DNA of 9,146 nucleotides from a bacterium (GCA_023480605.1 JAMCWS010000067.1:1-9146); one strand, 5' to 3'; positions 1 through 5,281 are shown, counted from the stretch's first letter. A program made the numbers and translations. Notes: a model not told the origin generated them from the sequence alone.

Positions 1-497
1 AGACCTGGGCGCTGCTGGAGCGTTATCCCTGGCCGGGCAATGTGCGTGAGCTGCGTCACAGCCTGGAGCGGGCGTCCCAGGCCGACGATCATTTGCGTCG
101 CCTGGGTGGGGGGTGGGGCGGGCAAGGCCGAGCGGTCGATGACGAGGGTCGAGGGATCGCTGCGCAGGTTGAGCTGGACGACGGTGTTGGAGTAGCGCGC
201 CGTCTTATGGGCCAGCGGCACGTCGTAGAGAAAAACCGTCGCGCCGATCTGAAGTTCGTCGCCGCGCGTCAGGCGATGCTCGCCTTTGGCTTCGCCGTTG
301 ACCAGCAGGCCGTTCTTGCTGCCCAGGTCGCGAACCTGGTAATGGATGCCGTCGCGGGTGATTTCGGCGTGATAGCGCGAGACGAGATGGTCGGCCAGAA
401 CGATGTCGTTGTCGAGCGCGCGGCCGATGCGCGTCCGCTCGCGCAGACTGAAGCGCCGCCCGGCGTGGGGGCCTTTCTGGGCGATTAACAGGCTCAT
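1..497 (-). CDS. FHA-domain protein, probable N-terminus of an FHA-type sigma54 regulator (partial)
   Basis: The reading frame starts with ATG at 497 and stays open to the left edge (165 whole codons). Residues 5-95 form a forkhead-associated (phosphothreonine-binding) domain: GR at 25-26, the SRYH signature at 40-43, DLGSKNG at 57-63 and VNG at 66-68, all in the expected order. Residues 96-122 are a linker of the kind I recall after the FHA domain in FHA-GAF-AAA+ sigma54 activators. Beyond about residue 122-140 the frame runs antisense to a sigma54 AAA+ fragment on the other strand, so that part is probably not genuine protein. The start overlaps the stop of the upstream Cys-rich gene (ATGA), which places it as the last visible gene of the iron operon and suggests translational coupling. 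The FHA domain is secure. The full architecture, and any role in iron control, are inferred. Confidence 0.85.
   Translation of the reverse strand, partial: MSLLIAQKGPHAGRRFSLRERTRIGRALDNDIVLADHLVSRYHAEITRDGIHYQVRDLGSKNGLLVNGEAKGEHRLTRGDELQIGATVFLYDVPLAHKTARYSNTVVQLNLRSDPSTLVIDRSALPAPPPTQATQMIVGLGRPLQAVTQLTHIARPGITLQQRPG
3..89 (+). pseudogene. C-terminal end of a sigma54-activator AAA+ domain, broken downstream
   Basis: In plus frame 3 the translation includes LLERYPWPGNVRELRHSLER, the hallmark end of the AAA+ ATPase domain in sigma54-dependent (NtrC/NifA-type) activators, where WPGNVREL is nearly invariant. Recognisable homology stops at about residue ERAS (base 75-89). A normal family member would continue for some 60-80 residues into a Fis-type helix-turn-helix. 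Here the frame instead becomes the antisense of the FHA domain up to a stop at 488, so no DNA-binding domain is visible. The gene therefore appears broken where it meets the oppositely oriented FHA gene. The upstream part lies outside the window. It could be a true gene remnant, one side of an inversion, or an assembly artefact. The motif itself is clear; the status of the gene is not. Confidence 0.55.
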
Positions 498-700
498 GGT
501 TTCCGGTGTTCCGCGTTCCGGTTTTCGCCCGCCACCGCACCCAGACCGCATTGAGGGCCGCGCGGGCCGCACTCGCTGCATCCCGGACAGACGGGAGCGC
601 CGCCGGCCCCCGGCGCCGCGGGTCGCCGCAGGTAGGCGCGCACGACATAGATCGCCGCCGCCGCCACCAGTATGATCGTGACCAACGCCTGCCAGCTCAT
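494..700 (-). CDS. FeoB-associated Cys-rich membrane protein
   Basis: This is a 68-residue protein. Residues 3-21 form one hydrophobic helix (ALVTIILVAAAAIYVV), followed by Arg residues that would anchor it with the C-terminus in the cytoplasm. A Pro/Gly/Ala hinge leads to a cysteine cluster at C38, C41, C44 and C51. This layout matches the small FeoB-associated Cys-rich family often found directly after feoB, whose members are thought to assist ferrous iron uptake, perhaps by handling iron at the cytoplasmic face. The ATG lies three bases after the feoB stop, with GGAG inside the end of feoB as ribosome binding site. The stop overlaps the next ATG (ATGA). The last 17 residues are hydrophilic and show no motif. 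Size, topology, cysteine spacing and position all agree; the exact function is unknown for the family. Confidence 0.8.
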   Translation of the reverse strand: MSWQALVTIILVAAAAIYVVRAYLRRPAAPGAGGAPVCPGCSECGPRGPQCGLGAVAGENRNAEHRKP

Positions 701-703
701 GGT

Positions 704-2938
704 TCAGACTCCAATCCCCCACCACATCCCCAGTTGAAAAACCGCCAGCGTCACGACGTAGGCCAGCGCCGTCAGTCCGCCGAATTGCAGCAGGGCCCAC
801 TTCCAGCCGTTGCTTTCGCGGCGCGTGGCGGCCACCGTCGCCATGCATGGGGCCGCCACCAGGCAGAAGAGCATGATGCAGAAGCCCTGGAGCGGCGTGT
901 AGTCGTGCGCCAGCACGCCGTGCAGGTCCGAGACGCTGGGGGCATCCTCGCCCACGGAGTTGACGATGCCCAGTTGGGCCACGAACACCTCCTTGGCGCC
1001 CAGGGCGCCGATCAGCGCCGTGCATACTTTCCAGTCGAAACCCAGCGGCTGGAAAACGACCGCCATCGCCCGCCCGGTGCGGCCGGCCAGCGAATAAGCG
1101 ATGTCTTCGGCGGCCCGCGCCCGCGCCAGTTCGGCGGGGCTCAGGCTCGCAGTCAGCCGGCTGGCGTCGACGGCGTGGCGCGTCGGCACGGGGTAGCTTG
1201 TCGCCGTCCATAGAAGGATCGAGATCGCCAGCACGATCGTGCCGGCCTTGCGCAGATACAGGACCGACTTTTCCCAGCCGTCGGCGACGACCGAGCGCGC
1301 CGTGGGCCACCGGTAAGGGGGCAATTCCATCACGAAGGGGGTCGATTCGCCCGCCAGCACGGTGACGCGCAGCACCTTCACCATGACGATCGCCAGGACG
1401 ACGCCGATGGCGTAAATCAGGAAAAACATGAAGCCCCGCCAGCGCAGCGGGAAAAAGGCCGGAATCAGCAATGTGTAGATCGGCAGGCGCGCGCTGCACG
1501 ACATGAGCGGCACGACCATCATCGTCGCCAGACGGTCGCGCTCGTGCTCGAGCGTGCGCGTGGCCATGATCGCCGGCACCGAGCAGCCGAAACCCGTGAT
1601 CATCGGGATGAAACTGCGCCCGTGCAGGCCGATCCGGTGCATGATCCGGTCCATGATGAAGGCGGCTCGGGCCATGTAGCCGCTTTTCTCGAGCAGGCCG
1701 ATGGCGACGAACAACAGGACGATGTTGGGCACGAAGACCAGCACCCCGCCGACGCCGCCGATGATGCCGTCGAGCAGCAGCGACCGTAGCGGCCCCGGCG
1801 CCAGGTGGGCGGCGATGGCGCCGGCCAGCCAGCCGAAGGCCGCCTCGATGCCGTTCATCAGGGGCTCGCCCAGCGTGAAGGTGAACTGGAAGAGGGCGAA
1901 CATGATAAGCAGGAAGATCGGGAAACCGGCGTAGCGATTGAGGACGATGGCATCGATCCGTTCGCTGATCTCCATGCGCCGGCGCGGCGAAAGATCCCGG
2001 CGCACGGCTTCGTGATAAATGCCGGCCACGGCGCCGTAGCGCGCCTCGGCCAGTTGCGCCTCGATCGATTCCCCCGTCCGGCGCGCCAGTTGGTCGGCGC
2101 GCCGCGTCGCGCTTTCGAACTGCGTGGCCCGCCCGTCGGCCGCCGCCGCCAGCCACTGGCGCACCTCGCGGTCGCCTTCGAGAAACTTGATCGCCGCCCA
2201 GTGCGCGGGATACTTGGCGGCGCCCAGCGCCTCGACCTGCCGCCGCACCTCGGCCGCCAGCGCCGCCAGTTCCGCCGGGTAGCGGCCCTCGGGCGGGCGG
2301 GGCGGACGCGTGCGCGCCCGCTCGATGGCCGCCAGCAGGGCGTCGGTGCCGATGCCCCGGTTGCCGACCGTCTCCACCACTTCGGCGCCCAGTCGCTCGC
2401 CCAGCAGTGCCGTGTCGATCCGGAGGCCGCGGGCGCGCGCTTCGTCGATCATGTTGAGCGCCAGCACCAGCCGCACGCCCAATTCCAGGAACTGGATCGT
2501 CATGTAAAGCCCGCGTTCGAGGTTGGAGGCGTCGACGACCTGCACCACCACGTCGGGCCTCTCGCGCAGGATGTATTCGCGCGCGATCAGTTCCTCGGGA
2601 CTGTTGGCCGTCAGGCTATAAGCGCCGGGCAGGTCGACGATCCGGTAGGTCACCCCGCCGTGGCGCCGCAGTCCCTCCTTGGTCTCGACCGTCACGCCGG
2701 GGTAATTGGCCACGCGCTGGCGCCCGCCCGTCAGGTTGTTGAAGATGCTCGTTTTGCCGGCGTTGGGATTGCCGGCCAGGGCCACATGAACGACGGCCGG
2801 CACGCCGGGATGCGCCGCCGGCACCGGGGGCGCTTCGTCACTGGCCGGCGCGCCCGGGCCGTCCTCTATGGGCGATGGATGCTGGCGGGTTGGTTTCGTG
2901 TTCGAGTTTCGCTTTCTCCGGCCGAACCGGGTTCTCAC
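704..2938 (-). CDS. feoB: Ferrous iron transporter FeoB
   Basis: The product is an inner-membrane GTPase-permease that imports Fe2+. The chosen start is the GTG at 2938, which overlaps the feoA stop (GTGA) and gives 744 residues, normal for FeoB. A longer in-frame start would run into feoA. The cytoplasmic G domain shows G1 GNPNAGKT (56-63), the G2 region NYPGVTVE (78-85), G3 DLPG (102-105), G4 NMID (162-165) and G5 near VGN (191-193). A helical GDI-like segment follows to about 330. The membrane part carries the two Gate repeats, with the conserved GFGCSVPAIMATRTLE (449-464) and CSARLP (481-486), and the second half includes GALGAKEVFVAQLG (644-657). The first 50 residues are a Pro/Ala/Arg-rich extension before the G domain, longer than in most homologues. 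Regulation is probably by the DtxR-type repressor at the head of the operon. Confidence 0.96.
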   Translation of the reverse strand: MRTRFGRRKRNSNTKPTRQHPSPIEDGPGAPASDEAPPVPAAHPGVPAVVHVALAGNPNAGKTSIFNNLTGGRQRVANYPGVTVETKEGLRRHGGVTYRIVDLPGAYSLTANSPEELIAREYILRERPDVVVQVVDASNLERGLYMTIQFLELGVRLVLALNMIDEARARGLRIDTALLGERLGAEVVETVGNRGIGTDALLAAIERARTRPPRPPEGRYPAELAALAAEVRRQVEALGAAKYPAHWAAIKFLEGDREVRQWLAAAADGRATQFESATRRADQLARRTGESIEAQLAEARYGAVAGIYHEAVRRDLSPRRRMEISERIDAIVLNRYAGFPIFLLIMFALFQFTFTLGEPLMNGIEAAFGWLAGAIAAHLAPGPLRSLLLDGIIGGVGGVLVFVPNIVLLFVAIGLLEKSGYMARAAFIMDRIMHRIGLHGRSFIPMITGFGCSVPAIMATRTLEHERDRLATMMVVPLMSCSARLPIYTLLIPAFFPLRWRGFMFFLIYAIGVVLAIVMVKVLRVTVLAGESTPFVMELPPYRWPTARSVVADGWEKSVLYLRKAGTIVLAISILLWTATSYPVPTRHAVDASRLTASLSPAELARARAAEDIAYSLAGRTGRAMAVVFQPLGFDWKVCTALIGALGAKEVFVAQLGIVNSVGEDAPSVSDLHGVLAHDYTPLQGFCIMLFCLVAAPCMATVAATRRESNGWKWALLQFGGLTALAYVVTLAVFQLGMWWGIGV

Positions 2939-3198
2939 TCGGTCTCGTCCAGTTCGATCAGGGCGGCTTCGGCTTTGCGCAGCGACAGGGCGTAGCCGCG
3001 CACCTTGATCTTGATCGGGTCGCCCAGCGGCGCTTCGCACACCGCTTCGATCAGCGTGCCTTTCGAAATGCCCATGTCGAGGATGCGGCGGTGAATGCTC
3101 CCCCCGCCGGTGACCCGGCGCACGATGCCCCGTTGGCCGGGCGGCAACTGGGCCAGCGTTCGAGTGTTCCTCCGGATCGTCTTCTGGCTGGTCGGCAT
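2935..3198 (-). CDS. feoA: Ferrous iron transport accessory protein FeoA
   Basis: This is an 87-residue protein with an SH3-like FeoA domain over about residues 15-85. It has the typical LPPGQRGIVRRVTG opening strand, RILDMGISKGTLIE (38-51), the PLGDPIKIKVRGYALSLRKAEAALI core split over 57-81, and an acidic end. FeoA proteins are small cytoplasmic partners thought to bind or stimulate FeoB. I chose the ATG at 3198 because it gives normal family length and has GAGGAG 12 bases upstream; the frame is open further upstream but that stretch overlaps the repressor gene and looks non-native. The gene sits 43 bases after the repressor stop, and its own stop overlaps the feoB start, so FeoA and FeoB are very likely made together. 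The first 14 residues are a basic tail of no known role. Confidence 0.93.
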   Translation of the reverse strand: MPTSQKTIRRNTRTLAQLPPGQRGIVRRVTGGGSIHRRILDMGISKGTLIEAVCEAPLGDPIKIKVRGYALSLRKAEAALIELDETE

Positions 3199-3241
3199 GA
3201 TTCTCAGGTGCTCCTCGCCGTTGTCTCCGGTCGCGCGCCGG

Positions 3242-3745
3242 TCAGGACCGCTCGATAAATACCGCCTCATCCGCCTTGGTGCGGGCGAGGCGGGCCTTGA
3301 GTGTCTCCACCCACCCCTTCTCTTTTTCGAGCACCTTGATGAGGCGGATAAGGCCCCCCGTGGTCTCGCTGCTGAGCAGGTGCTCCATCTTGCAGGCGTC
3401 CTCGAAGGCCACCTCGCGCGGCAGGCCGAGGATGTCTTCGAGGAAATACTGGATGACGAGAAAGTTGCGTTCAACCGCGCGCGCCAACTCTTCCCCGTCG
3501 GGGGTCAGTTCGAGCATCCGGTGGGGATCCTCCCGGATCCAGCCGCGCTCCTTGAGCAGCGCGGTGGCCCGCGAGGCGGCGCCGCGCGAAACCTTGAGGT
3601 GGTCGGCCACGTCGGTTACGCGCGCATAACCGAACCGGCGCCGCAGGTGCATGATGGCCATCAGGTAGTGGGCCGCCGAGTGCGTCAACTCGCCGTCCTC
3701 GAACGTGCGCCAGAGCGAACTGTCGTTGATTCTCTCGGTCATCAT
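3242..3745 (-). CDS. DtxR/MntR-family iron-dependent transcriptional repressor
   Basis: The 167-residue protein has a winged helix-turn-helix (about 20-88, with VTDVADHLKVSRGAASRATA as the recognition region) and a metal-binding and dimerisation domain (about 90-155). There is no C-terminal SH3-like domain, so it is of the short MntR-like size. By hand alignment from memory, the primary metal site keeps the DtxR ligands: M29 (DtxR Met10), C118 (Cys102), E121 (Glu105) and H122 (His106). M29 occupies the position of the MntR glutamate, which favours iron over manganese. The DtxR ancillary-site residues His79, Glu83 and His98 appear as F95, Q99 and F114. The start is MM at 3745 or 3742, with GGGA 5 or 8 bases upstream; the open frame upstream of it crosses a promoter and a repeat. 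It heads the feo operon and probably represses it when Fe2+ is bound. Confidence 0.9.
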   Translation of the reverse strand: MMTERINDSSLWRTFEDGELTHSAAHYLMAIMHLRRRFGYARVTDVADHLKVSRGAASRATALLKERGWIREDPHRMLELTPDGEELARAVERNFLVIQYFLEDILGLPREVAFEDACKMEHLLSSETTGGLIRLIKVLEKEKGWVETLKARLARTKADEAVFIERS

Positions 3746-3772
3746 CTGTTTCCCATAGTCAACTCCGCGATG

Positions 3773-3801
3773 AGAGTACCAGACCCGTAATTCGGAATCA
3801 A
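3773..3801 (-). promoter_or_regulatory. Sigma70-like promoter of the dtxR-feoAB operon, with a possible operator
   Basis: On the minus strand, TTGATT (3801-3796) and TACTCT (3778-3773) are separated by exactly 17 bases. TG sits one base before the -10 box, an extended -10 feature. Transcription would start near 3766, about 20 bases before the ATG at 3745. The spacer contains the imperfect palindrome CCGTAATTCGG (3785-3795, plus strand), a position where a bound repressor would block RNA polymerase. The -10 box is a weak match, so the call rests on spacing, the extended motif and location. Confidence 0.5.
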
Positions 3802-3826
3802 GCGCAAAATCAGCCGCGCGGAATCG

Positions 3827-4047
3827 ACCTTGATCCTTCATCAATATCGGAAGATTCCAACCACAAAGACACCAAGGAATCAATGGGCGCAAGGAAAAAG
3901 AATCGGCATCCCGCAAGTCACCCGAATTTGGATATCATTCCACCGCAAAACACTTGGAGCGTAACACATGAATCTGATTTACCTTAACTTAGTGTCTTTT
4001 TGTCTTAGTGGTTAATCGGAGTGGAAAGATTACTGAAGGATCAAGGA
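3827..4047. mobile_element. MITE-like element with 13-bp terminal inverted repeats and flanking direct repeats
   Basis: CCTTGATCCTTCA at 3828-3840 is repeated exactly in inverted orientation (TGAAGGATCAAGG) at 4034-4046. Immediately outside these ends lies a direct repeat, GAATCG at 3821-3826 and 4048-4053 (extendable to GAATCGAC), which looks like a target-site duplication. The body contains a second, nested inverted pair (3859-3871 with 4001-4013) and is clearly less GC-rich than its surroundings. There is no open frame large enough for a transposase. The structure fits a small non-autonomous transposable element lying between two divergent promoters, leaving both intact. No family is recognised. 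The alternative is a chance inverted repeat in an intergenic spacer, made less likely by the exact ends plus flanking repeats. Confidence 0.6.
3859..4015. repeat. Inner inverted pair of an AACCAC-AAGACA motif
   Basis: AACCACAAAGACA (3859-3871) pairs with TGTCTTAGTGGTT (4001-4013) at 12 of 13 positions. Each copy continues into related sequence: ACACCAAGG after the left copy and, read on the minus strand, AAAAGACACTAAG after the right one. From memory, AACCACAAAGACACNAAG-like strings are dispersed between genes in many environmental bacterial genomes, so these may be members of a wider repeat family. They lie symmetrically inside the outer 13-bp ends (18 and 20 bases away), so the whole unit is a nested imperfect palindrome able to form a cruciform or an RNA hairpin. 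Confidence 0.7.
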
Positions 4048-4072
4048 GAATCGACACCGTAACTTTCCATGC

Positions 4073-4101
4073 TTGACATCGCCGGGGGCTGACGGTATAA
4101 G
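4073..4101 (+). promoter_or_regulatory. Strong sigma70-type promoter of the infC operon
   Basis: TTGACA (4073-4078), a perfect -35 box, and TATAAG (4096-4101), five of six matches to the -10 consensus, are separated by the optimal 17 bases. Transcription would begin near 4108, leaving a leader of about 390 nt before infC. Such strength suits a constitutively needed translation operon. It is the best promoter match in the window and points toward infC, with no other gene between them. Confidence 0.8.
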
Positions 4102-4107
4102 AACTGG

Positions 4108-4498
4108 ATATGTTTGCGGAGTCCATGGCTCCGCAGGGGTTGTTTTGACATAACAGGAAAACAAGTGGAAGGCTTCCCGCCTTCTCACCCCCAGCGTCCG
4201 CCGGCGTTGTCGCAACCCGCGGCGGATTGCGCGGAGGGTTCAAGGCTCGCAGCAGAGCCCGATCGCCCGGCTCGGCGCGCAGTGGCGCCACTTTACCGGC
4301 GGCACGAACGCCGCCGGCCGCGTGAAGCGGGAGCCGGCGGGTCGCGGCGGCGCAAACGCTGCGCGGGCCGCGTGGTCACAACCGGGGCGGGAAGACGCGC
4401 AAAAGGCGATTCCCTTCACCGGTTGTTTTTATTTTGGAATGGCAATCACTGGCGACCCGCGTCGCCAATGCAACCGCCAGACGAGGAGGTACGGCGCC
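4108..4498 (+). promoter_or_regulatory. Long structured 5' leader of infC-rpmI-rplT-pheST
   Basis: This stretch has no convincing coding frame but many inverted repeats. They are: 4115-4121 with 4129-4135 (7 bp); 4168-4173 with 4179-4184 (6 bp); 4197-4203 with 4220-4226 (7 bp, enclosing GTTG/CAAC at 4206-4216); the 12-base palindrome AGTGGCGCCACT at 4281-4292; 4296-4303 with 4310-4317 (8 bp); the terminator-like hairpin at 4378-4426; and 4450-4456 with 4461-4467 (7 bp). Leaders of infC-rpmI-rplT operons in other bacteria bind ribosomal protein L20 or are sensed by IF3 for feedback control, so an autoregulatory role is likely. I do not recognise a specific Rfam-type consensus here. tRNA, T-box, RNase P, SRP and tmRNA signatures were looked for by eye and not found. 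Confidence 0.55.
4378..4435 (+). terminator. Candidate transcription attenuator in the infC leader
   Basis: ACAACCGG (4378-4385) and CCGGTTGT (4419-4426) form a perfect 8-bp stem. GGGAA (4389-4393) with TTCCC (4410-4414) and CGC/GCG (4398-4400, 4406-4408) extend the hairpin inward. It is followed directly by TTTTTATTTT (4426-4435), so this has the form of a Rho-independent terminator. It lies 64 bases before the infC start and after a strong promoter, so it would act as an attenuator rather than an operon end. CGGTTG (4420-4425) can alternatively pair with CAACCG (4471-4476), which would undo the terminator. Confidence 0.6.
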
Positions 4499-4501
4499 AT
4501 A
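4484..4501 (+). promoter_or_regulatory. infC ribosome binding site with AUA start codon
   Basis: AGGAGGT (4484-4490) is a full-length Shine-Dalgarno sequence, the strongest in the window. Eight bases later is ATA (4499-4501), in frame with IF3 and giving the expected N-terminus. No ATG, GTG or TTG occurs in frame at a suitable distance. infC is the classic gene that uses a rare start codon (AUU in E. coli), because IF3 rejects such starts and so limits its own synthesis. Confidence 0.8.
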
Positions 4502-5071
4502 AAAACCAACACCCGCACGAATGAGGAAATATCCTCACGCGAAGTTCGGCTGATCGACGAGAACGGCGAACAACTGGGCATCGTTCCCATCGATGTGGCA
4601 CTGGAGCGGGCACGGGCCAAGACACTGGACCTGGTGGAAGTCGCCCCCGACGCGGCGCCGCCGGTCTGCCGGATCATGGATTTCACGCGCCACATATTCG
4701 AACAGCGGCGCAAGCAGAAGTTGGCCAAAAAAAAGGCCGTCCGGACCGAAACCAAGGAGATCAAGCTGCGGCCGAACATCGACCCGCACGATTTCGAAAT
4801 CAAGCTCAAACATGCGCGCGAGTTCCTGGAAAAGGGGCACAAGGTGAAAATCACCTTGCGCTACCGCCCGCGCGAGATGCGTCACTACGAAATCGGCACC
4901 CAGGTCCTCCACCGCCTGACCGAGGCGCTGGCCGACCTGGCGCTGGTCGAGGCCGAGAACCGCGGCACGGAAAACATGCGGATGCAGACGATCCTGCTGA
5001 CGCGCAAGAAAACCACCGCGCCGGCAAAGAAATCACAACCGGGCGAAGCCCCGGTTTCGTCCAACGAATGA
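4499..5071 (+). CDS. infC: Translation initiation factor IF-3
   Basis: IF3 binds the 30S subunit, keeps subunits apart and checks start codons and initiator tRNA. The 190-residue product begins at ATA and has the N-terminal domain (about 1-75: TNEEISSREVRLIDENGEQLGIV, then LDLVEVAP and PPVCRIMDF at 54-62), a lysine-rich linker (about 70-87) and the C-terminal domain (about 87-168: KEIKLRPNIDPHDFEIK, AREFLEKGHKVKITLRYRPREMRHYE, and ENMRMQTILL). The usual FRGRE segment reads YRPRE at 122-126, a small departure. The last 22 residues are a Lys/Ala/Pro tail beyond the normal fold. The frame is open upstream to 4322, but that part would be unlike any IF3 and covers the attenuator, so it is excluded. 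infC leads the operon and is 15 bases before rpmI. Confidence 0.95.
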   Translation: MKTNTRTNEEISSREVRLIDENGEQLGIVPIDVALERARAKTLDLVEVAPDAAPPVCRIMDFTRHIFEQRRKQKLAKKKAVRTETKEIKLRPNIDPHDFEIKLKHAREFLEKGHKVKITLRYRPREMRHYEIGTQVLHRLTEALADLALVEAENRGTENMRMQTILLTRKKTTAPAKKSQPGEAPVSSNE

Positions 5072-5086
5072 TTGGAGTCCAAAACC

Positions 5087-5281
5087 ATGCCGAAAATGAA
5101 AGTTAAAGGCGCCGTGAAAAAACGGCTCAAGCTGACCGCATCGGGTAAAATCAGGCGCGGCCGGGCCTACCACAGCCACATCCTGACGAAGAAGAATGCC
5201 AAGCGCAAACGCCGCCTGCGCGAGGTGACCCTCGTCGCCAAGTCCGACATGGGGCGGATGAAAAAGCTGCTGGGCGTCTGA
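5087..5281 (+). CDS. rpmI: 50S ribosomal protein L35 (bL35)
   Basis: This is a 64-residue, strongly basic protein of the large ribosomal subunit. It opens with MPKMKVKGAVKKRLKLT and contains SGKIRRGRAYHSHIL, TKKNAKRKRRLRE and an end at MGRMKKLLGV, matching bL35 throughout. The ATG at 5087 is chosen over an upstream TTG at 5072 because the protein then starts with the canonical MPKMK and has GGAG (5074-5077) nine bases before it. It lies 15 bases after infC, the usual infC-rpmI-rplT arrangement, and is 64 bases before rplT. Confidence 0.96.
   Translation: MPKMKVKGAVKKRLKLTASGKIRRGRAYHSHILTKKNAKRKRRLREVTLVAKSDMGRMKKLLGV

Noticed and set aside
1805..2995. Long open frame of 396 codons on the plus strand
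   Set aside because: It is exactly antisense to the feoB G domain and start, a GC-rich shadow with no recognisable motif.
2939..3040. Longer feoB start upstream of 2938
   Set aside because: It would overlap feoA by about 100 bases in another frame and add residues that are just the shadow of feoA; the GTG overlapping the feoA stop is more natural.
3745..3756. Four-codon upstream frame (ATGGGAAACAGA then TGA) overlapping the repressor start
   Set aside because: Too short to support; its GGGA serves more plausibly as the ribosome binding site.
3746..3916. Upstream extension of the DtxR-like frame
   Set aside because: It would translate the promoter and the left arms of the repeat element, and has no homology to the family N-terminus.
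4145..4173. Second TTGACA as a possible promoter
   Set aside because: No -10-like sequence at 16-18 bases downstream; the region there is part of a hairpin.
4230..4330. Possible T-box, tRNA or other housekeeping RNA in the infC leader
   Set aside because: No TGGNACCGCG T-box core, no tRNA cloverleaf or GTTCRA arm, and no RNase P, SRP, tmRNA or 6S hallmark could be identified by eye.
4322..4498. N-terminal extension of the infC reading frame from an upstream ATG-type start
   Set aside because: The extension has no resemblance to IF3, spans the attenuator hairpin and T-tract, and ignores the strong AGGAGGT placed ideally for the ATA at 4499.
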